A DNA stretch of 49,454 nt from JBKHBT01 sp046542255. Lineage in GTDB: Bacteria > UBP14 > UBA6098 > JBKHBT01. Positions 8,172-15,987 of the stretch are shown here, one piece after another (position 1 is the stretch's first letter; the number at the start of each line of letters is the position of its first letter). The stretch spans positions 1 to 49,454 of the forward strand of contig JBKHBT010000014.1 of NCBI GenBank assembly GCA_046542255.1. The letters run 5' to 3'. The notes under the pieces were generated by a model. It did no database searches and was not told the DNA's origin. It was given only the letters and a program-made list of their open reading frames with translations. The translations under genes were made by a program, and so were the position numbers.

Positions 8172-10364
8172 TTATGGTAAATTAGACCTTTTGCGAAGAA
8201 ACCATTCCATCCCAAGTAGCACAAGAATCACGATAAGAAGCCACCATTTTTCCCAGATAGAATATTCATCGCGAATGGTTTCATTTTTCGTTTTTAATTC
8301 TAATTCAGATAAAAAATCTTCATATTCGGACTGCTCAAGATATTTGCCTTCGGATCGTAGCGCGATCTGCCGGAGCAATTGTTCATCTATTCGCAGGTCT
8401 GCCATTTCAGTAGAATACTCTTCGACACGGAATGAAGTCCATTTTTCGGATACGGGAGCATTTTCATCTTCGAGTACCTCACCGCGTATTTTGAAATCGC
8501 CGATACCCATTGAAGGCATTCTTAAATTGTAGAAACCGCTACCGGATTCTTCCATTATGGCAGTAATCGTATCGCCTCTTTGCGATCCATCTTCTGCTTC
8601 ATAGCTTCGCAGGATGGTAAGCTCTATCGTCTTTCCTTCGAGAGGATTGCCAGCATCATCGCGCAGAGTAGCATTGAAATATACCGGCTCACCGCTTCTA
8701 TAGACCCTATTGTCGGTAGTCAGTACAAATGGCGATACTTCATCGCGGGCCATAAGCCACTGTGCGGTATTTTGCATAATCTTATTATAAATTCTATTAT
8801 CGCTACCAAAACCGAAAGGCGTAAAGCTCCATCGCCAGATATCGCCGCCATTTATCAGAGCCTGCCGGCTTTTGCCAGTCTCGAAAACCGAAATCACAGG
8901 TATTCCTGATAAATCGGCGTGTTCCATCAATATTTTGCCCTGTTTCTTTGGCTGGTCGATCATCAGAAATCCTCGAAGTGGAGGCATTTCGGCCGGCCAG
9001 TTTTCGTCTTCGTCCAATTCTGCCATTTCATCGTCATCATTTTCTCCAGATAGGTCCAATATTGAATGCGATAGCCCTTCGATTGTAATTATCGGATTGA
9101 ATCTATCGGCAGTCCATCCGCGCGGCGCTTTTTCTATCGGGCTAACCGACAGAAGGTCGGAGTAATATCTCGTCTTTGGGCCGGTGATATGAAGCACTGA
9201 ACCGCCCTGTTCGATATATCTTTTGAAGCTGGCAGAATTAGTTCTATCGGTTGCGAAATTGATAAGGACAATTGCATCGAATTCGGCAAATTGTTCATCA
9301 TTGATAGGCGGGGTAAAATCGCCTTTTAGTTTGCCGGAAAAGTCAGCACCGTGTATTTCGTAGTGCTGATTAGTCTCGAGCGCTCTTTTAAGAAATGTAT
9401 AATCCCAATTCAAATTATTAAATGCAAGTAAAATCTTTTTTCGACTTGGCAGAATATTCATCGAAAAGCTTCGTGAATTGTCATTTTTTATCATTTCGTC
9501 TTCGCTAATAGGCGTAACGATTCGGTAATAATTTTGCCCTACTTCTTTGGGTGTCAGCTCGAATTCTACTTCGACCTGTTCGCCTTTTTGTCCGGGTTTT
9601 ATGGTTTTGCGAGCAATTGTCTCATTACCCTTTTTGAAAATCACCGGAACATCGTCATCGATACCCCATCCTTCGATATATGCAAGCACGGTCGTGGTAA
9701 CGTCTTTATATCCGATTTTATTTGCAACGATTCTTCTGAGAGCGATATTTTTCGGCTGCACCTGGCTTCCAACGCCGATAGTATAAATAGGAAATGGCAT
9801 TTGATCAGCAACCGAAACTGGGTCATCGCCAAGATTATTCTGACCATCGGAAATAAGAACCGCTGCGCCGATATTGGGCCGGATGCCGTTTTCTTTCAGA
9901 GTATCCTGAATATTTCTAAGAGTGATAAGCGCATCGCCAAGAGCGGTCATTTCGTCATCGAAAGATGGTTTTCCGGCGATTCGTAGGCTATCTCCAAAAA
10001 GGTATTGCGTGGTTTTGAATTTATCAGATAGTATAACATTCGACATCAAGAAATTATCTGCTGCAAGTGCACTATCGCTTTTGCCGATGCTCCTTGAATT
10101 ATCTGCTATAATAGCAACTTCTGGCTCGATTTGCATGATACCTCTTGTAACAAAAAGCGGCTCCAAAAGCGCGAAAAGAATAAATAAGAATGCCAATATT
10201 CGCAGCGTCATGAATATCAGCTTTCTTCCCCTGGTAATAGGCGGATAGGTTGAGCGATATGCAATAATAGCAAATATCACTGCTATCACGAAAGCGATTA
10301 TTGCTACAAGTTCGTTTGAGCCTTGCAAAAGCAGGCTGTGTTGGATTTGATCCCCTTGTGGCAT
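8172..10364 (-). CDS. large membrane VWA-domain protein
   Basis: This 730-residue protein has two N-terminal transmembrane helices (about residues 15-37 and 45-70). A VWA domain carries the metal motif DNSRS (ADNSRSIG) and SDGQNN. A large periplasmic region includes a Rossmann/amidotransferase-like stretch (FDAIVLINFA, QGGSVLHITG) and an Ig-like segment beginning at VYRSGEPVYF. The C-terminus has a transmembrane helix. The layout is shared with the downstream 696-residue protein, suggesting paralogues that work together. The start is chosen because AAGG lies 4 bases before the ATG and overlaps the stop of the sugar transferase gene, so translation is likely coupled. No substrate is apparent. 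Confidence 0.8.
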   Translation of the reverse strand: MPQGDQIQHSLLLQGSNELVAIIAFVIAVIFAIIAYRSTYPPITRGRKLIFMTLRILAFLFILFALLEPLFVTRGIMQIEPEVAIIADNSRSIGKSDSALAADNFLMSNVILSDKFKTTQYLFGDSLRIAGKPSFDDEMTALGDALITLRNIQDTLKENGIRPNIGAAVLISDGQNNLGDDPVSVADQMPFPIYTIGVGSQVQPKNIALRRIVANKIGYKDVTTTVLAYIEGWGIDDDVPVIFKKGNETIARKTIKPGQKGEQVEVEFELTPKEVGQNYYRIVTPISEDEMIKNDNSRSFSMNILPSRKKILLAFNNLNWDYTFLKRALETNQHYEIHGADFSGKLKGDFTPPINDEQFAEFDAIVLINFATDRTNSASFKRYIEQGGSVLHITGPKTRYYSDLLSVSPIEKAPRGWTADRFNPIITIEGLSHSILDLSGENDDDEMAELDEDENWPAEMPPLRGFLMIDQPKKQGKILMEHADLSGIPVISVFETGKSRQALINGGDIWRWSFTPFGFGSDNRIYNKIMQNTAQWLMARDEVSPFVLTTDNRVYRSGEPVYFNATLRDDAGNPLEGKTIELTILRSYEAEDGSQRGDTITAIMEESGSGFYNLRMPSMGIGDFKIRGEVLEDENAPVSEKWTSFRVEEYSTEMADLRIDEQLLRQIALRSEGKYLEQSEYEDFLSELELKTKNETIRDEYSIWEKWWLLIVILVLLGMEWFLRKRSNLP

Positions 10365-10370
10365 TATACC

Positions 10371-11027
10371 TTAAGAAACTGGGGCATGATCTTCTTCAAT
10401 GAATACATTTTCGATCCATTTGACTCGATCAGTGCCATTTGAATTACCATTTAACTTTCCCAATGAATCTTTGATGATTACATAAGGAGTGAAAAGCAAG
10501 ATTTTGGAATCTTTAATAGGGCTACGATTTTTGTAATATGCGACTTCCAATGCAATCTTCTTTTCGACTATTACGCCCTCTCTGAAAGCCAATTGTGATA
10601 CACCAAATAAACCGGGTACATATCTAAGGACTTCCCTTTGCTTATCGGTATATTCTTTAACGACCTGTGGCCTCTCTGGCCTTGGGCCGATCAGGCTCAT
10701 CTCGCCTTTAATCACATTAAAAAGCTGTGGAATCTCATCCAATGTCGTTGCTCTTATGACCCTACACAATCTTGAGAATCTTGGGTCATTGACCTGAGTA
10801 TGCACTGGATTTTGGCCATTTGCACCTTTTTTCATAGTACGCAGCTTGTATAATTCAAAAGGCTTTCCACCTTTGCCGATTCTTTTTTGCTTATAGAGAA
10901 TCGGCCCGGGCGAGTCTATCAGGATAAGGAGAATCGCCAGAAGGAAAAACGGCAAAGCCACTATAAAAATAATCAGCGAAATGACTACTTCAATAAATCG
11001 CCAGATGATTTTTCCGATCTTTTTCAT
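10371..11027 (-). CDS. undecaprenyl-phosphate sugar phosphotransferase (bacterial sugar transferase family)
   Basis: This monotopic membrane enzyme transfers a sugar-1-phosphate from a UDP-sugar to undecaprenyl phosphate, the first step of many surface glycan pathways. Its 218 residues match the short catalytic form (PglC/WbaP C-terminal domain): an N-terminal hydrophobic helix (about residues 13-37), the KQKRIGKGGKPFELYKLRTM motif, the catalytic region TTLDEIPQLFNV, and LIGPRPERP. AGAAAGG lies 5 bases before the ATG. It is the first gene of the unit with the two VWA proteins. No other glycan-assembly gene is adjacent, so the pathway cannot be named. Confidence 0.88.
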   Translation of the reverse strand: MKKIGKIIWRFIEVVISLIIFIVALPFFLLAILLILIDSPGPILYKQKRIGKGGKPFELYKLRTMKKGANGQNPVHTQVNDPRFSRLCRVIRATTLDEIPQLFNVIKGEMSLIGPRPERPQVVKEYTDKQREVLRYVPGLFGVSQLAFREGVIVEKKIALEVAYYKNRSPIKDSKILLFTPYVIIKDSLGKLNGNSNGTDRVKWIENVFIEEDHAPVS

Positions 11028-11128
11028 AAAACCTTTCTGTAATTCTTTTCTGCCTGTCTCGATACCACCTGAACGATTACAATATTTTCTCTAAATCTTA
11101 TCGTTTGCACTAAACATTCCATATCTTA

Positions 11129-11157
11129 TATATATCAATAACTTATACAAAAGTCAA
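11129..11157 (-). promoter_or_regulatory. promoter of the sugar transferase/VWA operon
   Basis: On the minus strand: TTGACT (11157-11152), a 17-base spacer, TATATA (11134-11129). It lies about 100 bases before the sugar transferase start. Confidence 0.65.
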
Positions 11158-11671
11158 AGCTATTTTGCTTCGATGAGAATCTTATTCAATAAATCTACAA
11201 CTTTCTCAAAAGAAGCGAAATTATCTTTAATTTTCAAACACCGGATAATATTAATTAATCCGGTGTATATAGTCAAATGTTTTATCATAACTATAAGCCT
11301 GATTGACTTAATAGCATGTAATCATTATATAATATGCTTTATTTTCAAAAAAGCAAAAATTAAATTAATTTTTTGCCAACTAATTAATAAATTAGGCAAA
11401 AATGTAAAATTTTTTAAGTTTTTTAGAAAAAACCTTGCATTAATAAGCCAATTATATTATTTAGCAATTGAACCAGTTGCCTATTCGGTTTCTGAATCGG
11501 CTTTTGAAATCTTCTACCTGGTGGCCTTAAATATATCCTTAACAACTTTTTAATTTGTTTAATTTAATTTTCAGGAAAATGTTAAGAAATATTTAAGAAT
11601 CACTAAAGTTGATCTTTGCCGAACCGTTAAGGTAAAAGGGACGATGTGATTGAAATATAATAATGGGTGTT
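11158..11671. other. spacer between divergent operons
   Basis: This very AT-rich stretch contains a perfect 9-base inverted repeat, ACACCGGAT (11238-11246) and ATCCGGTGT (11258-11266), listed among the findings. An open frame at 11173-11553 is composed of low-complexity AT-rich codons and has no ribosome site; I do not call it a gene. Confidence 0.5.
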
Positions 11672-11699
11672 TTAACAGAATTTAACAAATTAGTAAAAT
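11672..11699 (+). promoter_or_regulatory. candidate promoter of the kor leader
   Basis: TTAACA (11672-11677), a 16-base spacer and TAAAAT (11694-11699), each one mismatch from consensus. The start would fall near 11706, just before the structured leader. Confidence 0.5.
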
Positions 11700-11705
11700 G
11701 TTCGC

Positions 11706-11843
11706 TTGCAGAGAAAAATACTATATTGAAGAATTGATATCCATGGCTTTTTTATGGGCTCATGATATCGAGGGATATGCTTAAGGAAATTTCTTCAAAT
11801 ACCACAATCGATTTTTCAAAACAGATTATCACATCTGTTTTTT
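11706..11843 (+). promoter_or_regulatory. structured 5' leader of the kor operon, possible attenuator or riboswitch
   Basis: The leader of about 140 bases can fold into an outer stem TTGAAGAA (11726-11733) with TTCTTCAA (11791-11798). This encloses a second stem, GATATCCATG (11736-11745) with CATGATATC (11761-11769), which has one bulge. An intrinsic terminator follows at 11818-11843, before the first gene. A helix-plus-terminator layout upstream of a start codon is typical of transcription attenuation. I do not recognise a known riboswitch class. A short independent RNA is the alternative. Confidence 0.5.
11818..11843 (+). terminator. intrinsic terminator inside the kor leader
   Basis: AAAACAGAT (11818-11826) pairs perfectly with ATCTGTTTT (11833-11841) around the loop TATCAC, giving a run of six T residues at 11838-11843. 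It lies about 66 bases before the korD start codon, so it must be bypassed to express the operon from the upstream promoter. Confidence 0.7.
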
Positions 11844-11909
11844 ATTCACGGGATAATAAATGTAAATGCTTAATCCATATAACCCAATGTGTTTCACAGG
11901 AGGTTTATT

Positions 11910-12242
11910 GTGGCAAAGATAAAAATGCCCAGCATCGATCGTAAGATCATGTCCGGGCATATCAGTGTCCCCAAGCCACTCCGCAGTCCAAAAGAGACGA
12001 GCGGAAAAGTAATCTTATTTGATAGTTGGTGTAAACAATGTGGCATCTGTACACACTTTTGCCCGACCGGCGCACTTCAAGTAGGCGAAGATGGCTATCC
12101 ATATTTAGCTCATCCAGAAAAATGCACGCTTTGTGGCATGTGCTGGAGGAGATGTCCTGACCTGGCAATAGTGAAGGGACGAAATAATGGAAATGGCAAA
12201 AAAGACTCGAAATCGGACGGAGGCAAAGATGGCAAAGGGTAG
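11910..12242 (+). CDS. korD: 2-oxoacid:ferredoxin oxidoreductase delta subunit, 2x[4Fe-4S] ferredoxin
   Basis: This 110-residue ferredoxin-type subunit passes electrons from the catalytic subunits. It has two classical [4Fe-4S] motifs, CKQCGICTHFCP and CTLCGMCWRRCP, separated by about 20 residues, and a glycine/lysine-rich tail. The start is GTG at 11910, because AGGAGG ends 6 bases before it; an upstream in-frame GTG at 11889 lacks a site. The 3' end overlaps the next gene by 14 bases. The order D-A-B-C marks a four-gene korDABC-type operon. The enzyme converts 2-oxoglutarate (or another 2-oxoacid) and CoA into acyl-CoA, CO2 and reduced ferredoxin, which fits an anaerobic metabolism. Confidence 0.88.
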   Translation: MAKIKMPSIDRKIMSGHISVPKPLRSPKETSGKVILFDSWCKQCGICTHFCPTGALQVGEDGYPYLAHPEKCTLCGMCWRRCPDLAIVKGRNNGNGKKDSKSDGGKDGKG

Positions 12243-13377
12243 AGAAGTATTCATACTGGGAAATATCGCAGCAGCCGAAGGTGCAATTGCCGCTGGTTGC
12301 AGATTTTTCGCCGGCTATCCAATTACACCTTCAACAGAGATTGCAGAGGAAATGTCAAGGCGGCAGCCGCTATTAGGTGGAGTTTTTATTCAAATGGAAG
12401 ATGAAATTGCATCGATAGCCTGCGCAGTCGGAGCATCGGCCGCAGGTATGAAATCGATGACCGCTACATCCGGGCCGGGTTTTTCGCTTATGCAAGAAAA
12501 TCTCGGCTTCGCCTATATGACCGAATTGCCCGTTGTGGTCGTAAATGTCCAAAGAGGCGGCCCATCGACTGGATTGCCGACAATGGTATCGCAATCGGAT
12601 ACAATGCAGGCAAGATGGGGTACTCATGGAGACTTTACTTCGATAACTCTGGCTCCATCGACTGTCGAGGAATGTTTTCGGTTGACAAAAAGGGCTTTCG
12701 ACCTCGCTACTAAATATTCGACACCAGTGTATGTCCTGATGGATGAAACTCTGGGACATATGAGAGAGAAATTTACATTGCCCCATCCCGAAGATGTCGA
12801 AATAATTAATGCACCATTTCCGAATGTGCCTCCTGAATGGTATAAGGCATATGAGATTACAAGCGATTACATATCTCATCCCGCTCCATTTGGCGAAGGA
12901 TTTAGATACCATATCACAGGCCTGACACATGATGAAGATGGTTTCCCGACTGCTAAAAGCGAAGAAGTCATTAAAAAATTGAATAAACTAAGAATGAAAA
13001 TCGAATTACATCAGGATGATATATCTGATGTGGATATGATTTGCATGGACGATGCTTTGTATGCTATAGTTGCCTATGGCACAGCCGCCAGAGCAGCCAA
13101 AGCCGCAGTCGATTCTGCACGAAAAGAAAATATAAGAGTCGGATTGGTTCATTTGAAAACAATTTGGCCTTTCCCAAAAAAGCTAATAAAACAAGTTTCA
13201 GAAGTGGTTCGTTCGATTATTGTCCCGGAACTTAATATGGGCCAATTGATTGGAGAAGTGAAAAGTTCTGCACAGGGAAATTGCCGAATCTATTCACAAA
13301 CCAGATACGATGGTAGAATCTTAAAGCCACAGGAAATCCTGGACAAATTGCTGGAGGTGCGTTCATGGAAGAGCTAA
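12229..13377 (+). CDS. korA: 2-oxoacid:ferredoxin oxidoreductase alpha subunit
   Basis: This 382-residue subunit carries the pyrimidine-binding domain of the thiamine diphosphate enzyme and the C-terminal transketolase-like domain. The signature GYPITPSTEIAE is at about residues 30-41, and the active-site region EDEIASIACAVGASAAG follows. The start at 12229 is chosen because GGAGG lies 5 bases before the ATG; the frame is open further upstream without a site. It overlaps korD by 14 bases and korB by 13 bases, so the subunits are translationally coupled. The size and the lack of an N-terminal gamma domain fit the KorA/VorB type. Substrate choice between 2-oxoglutarate and branched-chain 2-oxoacids is not certain. 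Confidence 0.9.
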   Translation: MAKGREVFILGNIAAAEGAIAAGCRFFAGYPITPSTEIAEEMSRRQPLLGGVFIQMEDEIASIACAVGASAAGMKSMTATSGPGFSLMQENLGFAYMTELPVVVVNVQRGGPSTGLPTMVSQSDTMQARWGTHGDFTSITLAPSTVEECFRLTKRAFDLATKYSTPVYVLMDETLGHMREKFTLPHPEDVEIINAPFPNVPPEWYKAYEITSDYISHPAPFGEGFRYHITGLTHDEDGFPTAKSEEVIKKLNKLRMKIELHQDDISDVDMICMDDALYAIVAYGTAARAAKAAVDSARKENIRVGLVHLKTIWPFPKKLIKQVSEVVRSIIVPELNMGQLIGEVKSSAQGNCRIYSQTRYDGRILKPQEILDKLLEVRSWKS

Positions 13378-14279
13378 GCCTTATTCACGGTTATCTACGG
13401 CAGAACAAGAAATTCCCGGCTGTATGGTGTCCGGGTTGTGGCGCTGGTGCCATTATGAATGCAATTCTCAGGACAGTAAAAAAACTGGAATGGGATAAAA
13501 ATGACATTGTAATGGTCTCTGGAATCGGTTGTTCATCGAGAATGCCAACATATGTTGATTTCAATACGCTCCATACTACGCATGGAAGAGCGATTCCATA
13601 TGCTACCGGCATCAAATTATCCAAACCCAAGCTAAATGTTATTGTAATTACAGGCGATGGCGATGGATTGGCTATCGGTGGAAATCACTTTATTCATGCA
13701 TGTAGGAGAAATATCGACCTTACTGTAGTAGTAGTAAATAACTGGATATATGGCATGACTGGCGGACAGGTTTCGCCAACTACTCCCGAAGGTAAATTTG
13801 CACATACTGCACCATATGGCAGTATAGATCCACCTTTCGATATATCGAAGATGGCAGCAGCATCGGGAGCATCCTTTGTTGCAAGGAGCACTGTTTACTC
13901 GGTTGTCCAAATGACAAAGCACATCGAGGGTGGAATGAGACATAATGGCCTTTCTATCGTCGAGGTTATGAGCCCATGCCCGGAGCTTTTTGGCAGGCTC
14001 AATAATCAAAGAAGCGCAGTATGCCAGCTTGAATACCTTAAAGACAAACAGGTGCCTTTGGCCAAATGGAATAAGATGAAACCAGAAGAACGCAAAGAAG
14101 GGCAATTCCCGGTTGGCATATTTGTTCATGAAGAGCGCCCTGAATATTGCACTTCATATTTTAAAATGGCTCGCCAGCTTCAAAAAGAAGCAGGGACCGA
14201 GGATCCCGAAGAATTGGAATCAAATCTGATCGATGCTAATGACCAAATAAGCGATAGCAAGGAGCTACCAAATGCGTAG
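13365..14279 (+). CDS. korB: 2-oxoacid:ferredoxin oxidoreductase beta subunit, thiamine diphosphate-binding
   Basis: This 304-residue subunit binds thiamine diphosphate and a [4Fe-4S] cluster. The TPP motif is seen as GDGDGLAIGGNHFIHA followed by VVNNWIYGMTGGQ. The N-terminal CPGCGAG and GIGCSSR cysteines are those of the cluster-binding family. GGAGG lies 7 bases before the ATG. The gene overlaps both neighbours (13 bases with korA, 8 with korC). Together with the alpha, gamma and delta subunits it forms the complete oxidoreductase; no pyruvate-type fusion is present. Confidence 0.92.
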   Translation: MEELSLIHGYLRQNKKFPAVWCPGCGAGAIMNAILRTVKKLEWDKNDIVMVSGIGCSSRMPTYVDFNTLHTTHGRAIPYATGIKLSKPKLNVIVITGDGDGLAIGGNHFIHACRRNIDLTVVVVNNWIYGMTGGQVSPTTPEGKFAHTAPYGSIDPPFDISKMAAASGASFVARSTVYSVVQMTKHIEGGMRHNGLSIVEVMSPCPELFGRLNNQRSAVCQLEYLKDKQVPLAKWNKMKPEERKEGQFPVGIFVHEERPEYCTSYFKMARQLQKEAGTEDPEELESNLIDANDQISDSKELPNA

Positions 14280-14868
14280 AGCAATCTGTAATATACAGAC
14301 GGATAATTTCGAGATTCGCCTTTCCGGTTCCGGCGGCCAGGGGCTGATCTCGGCTGGTGTTGTTCTTGCCGAAGCTATCGGTATCGGCGATGGCAAGAAT
14401 GTCGTTCAGGCACAAAGCTACGGGCCTGAAGCAAGAGGCGGAGCTACAAGATGCGATGTAATCATTTCTGATACGGAAATTTATTTCCCCGAATGTACAA
14501 AGTTCGACATTTTGCTTTGCCTGACTCAGGAAGCATACGATAAATATGCCAACGACCTTAAACCCGAAGGCATTATGATTATCGATGAGCATGATGTCGA
14601 AGCTCTTTCCGATTTCGATATCGTCGAGGTGCCCTTCATTAAAAGCGCTACCGATGACCTGAAAGCTAAAATTGTTGCAAATATTATTGCACTGGGATTC
14701 ATAGCTCAATTTACAAAGGTCGTAACCAAGAAATCTCTCAAACAATCGGTAGTTAACCGCTTCGAAGGCACAAAGCATCTTGATCTTAATGATAAGGCCC
14801 TTGAACTTGGTTATAAACTCGCCAAAAAGGCACAAAAAGAGCGTGAAAAGAAAATGAAAAGAAAGTAA
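14272..14868 (+). CDS. korC: 2-oxoacid:ferredoxin oxidoreductase gamma subunit
   Basis: This 198-residue gamma subunit closes the operon. It has the family's N-terminal glycine-rich motif SGSGGQGLISAG and the following QSYGPEARGG. AGGAG lies 7 bases before the ATG, which overlaps the end of korB by 8 bases. The C-terminus is a lysine-rich helix. The gamma subunit is thought to help bind CoA and stabilise the complex. An intrinsic terminator follows directly, so the operon ends here. Confidence 0.9.
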   Translation: MRRAICNIQTDNFEIRLSGSGGQGLISAGVVLAEAIGIGDGKNVVQAQSYGPEARGGATRCDVIISDTEIYFPECTKFDILLCLTQEAYDKYANDLKPEGIMIIDEHDVEALSDFDIVEVPFIKSATDDLKAKIVANIIALGFIAQFTKVVTKKSLKQSVVNRFEGTKHLDLNDKALELGYKLAKKAQKEREKKMKRK

Positions 14869-14888
14869 TCAATAGAAAATATCCTATA

Positions 14889-14926
14889 AAAGGCAGTCTA
14901 TTCTACTAAATGGATTGCCTTTTTTT
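14889..14926 (+). terminator. intrinsic terminator of the kor operon
   Basis: AAAGGCAGTC (14889-14898) pairs with GATTGCCTTT (14913-14922) with one G-U pair that is only allowed in plus-strand RNA, followed by a T run to 14926. It overlaps the stop codon of the convergent gene. Confidence 0.85.
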
Positions 14927-15845
14927 ATATTAAGCCTGCCAGAAGCGGTATCATTATCTCATGATGGCCGGTGAATGCGAAATATTCACCATTGGCCTGT
15001 GTCGGCCTTTTCAGAACATTGACTGTCGGGCGATAATGCTGTATCTGGTCGAAATTGGCAGCTATGATTCCGCTAATATCATGTCCCTTATTTCGCGCTG
15101 CTGATAGGGCCTTTATAAAAATCTCAGGCATAATAACAGCACTACCGAAATTCATGATTAAGCCATTTTTCATCTTTGAGACATTATGGGTAAATATCCT
15201 AAAATCGCGATGAGCAACTTCGCCCAGGGCTTTGCCATCGAAAGAAGGGTGAGGATGAATCACTTCAGCTCCCAGCATGGGATGAACCGTGATTGGAAGT
15301 CCAAGTTCATGCATCTGCCATAATAGGGAATATTCCTTGTGAGGAGCAGAAGAAAGCCGCTGGCCAAGTATTTCACCAAGGCCAAGATTAAGCTTTGCAG
15401 CATCTATTTGTGCTGAATTTATGAAATCGGCAGTTTCTTCTGTCATGCCGAATAGGCCTTCATCGATTTCATTTTCGACGGCTTCTGAAGTTTCGCCGAA
15501 TAGAGCGATTTCGACATCGTGAATAGCGATCGAGCCATTTCCGGCGAGTGCACCGATAAATCCGCGCTTTGCCATATCGGCAAGCACCGGCCCAAGGCCG
15601 CATTTTATGACATGGCCGCCCAACATGCCGATTATCATAGTGCCATCCTGCGATGCTCTTTTAATATGGCTGGCAAATTGCTTCAGGGCTTTGCCAGCGA
15701 GGATATCGGGTAAATAATTGATTATATCTCGGAATTGACCTTCTTTGGGTATTTGTGGAAACATCGAGATATGGACTTTGCTATTTCTTTGCTTTATACT
15801 GCGCCTTCTCATATTAGAAAAATCAAATTCACTAAAATGACTCAT
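14925..15845 (-). CDS. conserved protein resembling the deoxyhypusine synthase fold
   Basis: I do not recognise an experimentally characterised homologue. The 306-residue soluble protein has a Rossmann-like region: MIIGMLGGHVIKCGLGPVL, a GALAGNGSIAIHD segment, then EIALFG. The spacing of the glycine-rich segment, the IHD and the following glutamate recalls deoxyhypusine synthase (its GANLVHD...E pattern). The motif LPITVHPMLGAEVIHPHP is rich in histidine and could bind a metal or substrate. The active-site lysine region of true deoxyhypusine synthase is not evident. The gene is alone, convergent to the kor operon and upstream of a separate regulator pair. A role in NAD-dependent metabolism is a guess. 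Confidence 0.6.
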   Translation of the reverse strand: MSHFSEFDFSNMRRRSIKQRNSKVHISMFPQIPKEGQFRDIINYLPDILAGKALKQFASHIKRASQDGTMIIGMLGGHVIKCGLGPVLADMAKRGFIGALAGNGSIAIHDVEIALFGETSEAVENEIDEGLFGMTEETADFINSAQIDAAKLNLGLGEILGQRLSSAPHKEYSLLWQMHELGLPITVHPMLGAEVIHPHPSFDGKALGEVAHRDFRIFTHNVSKMKNGLIMNFGSAVIMPEIFIKALSAARNKGHDISGIIAANFDQIQHYRPTVNVLKRPTQANGEYFAFTGHHEIMIPLLAGLI

Positions 15846-15899
15846 TTTTGTCCTCGCTTTATTAATTTATTTCAAATTAATGAACATTACAAGTTATGA

Positions 15900-15923
15900 C
15901 AATAGGATTTTCCTATTGTTTTT
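15900..15923 (+). terminator. perfect hairpin followed by T run
   Basis: CAATAGGA (15900-15907) and TCCTATTG (15911-15918) form an 8-base stem with loop TTT, followed by five T residues. No plus-strand gene precedes it, so it may instead act in the leader region of the divergent minus-strand gene starting at 15845. Confidence 0.35.
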
Positions 15924-15934
15924 ATCATCGAAGA

Positions 15935-15967
15935 CAAAAAAGCACGCTCAAAAAAAAAGCGTGCTTT
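15935..15967 (-). terminator. intrinsic terminator after the M56 peptidase gene
   Basis: AAAGCACGCT (15939-15948) pairs perfectly with AGCGTGCTTT (15958-15967). Read on the minus strand it is followed by a T run and lies 20 bases after the stop of the M56 gene. Confidence 0.85.
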
Positions 15968-15987
15968 CAAATTCTATGCGCAATATC

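Noticed and set aside
11173..11553. 126-codon open frame in the spacer before the kor operon
   Set aside because: AT-rich low-complexity translation with no ribosome site, domain or promoter. It also spans the inverted repeat.
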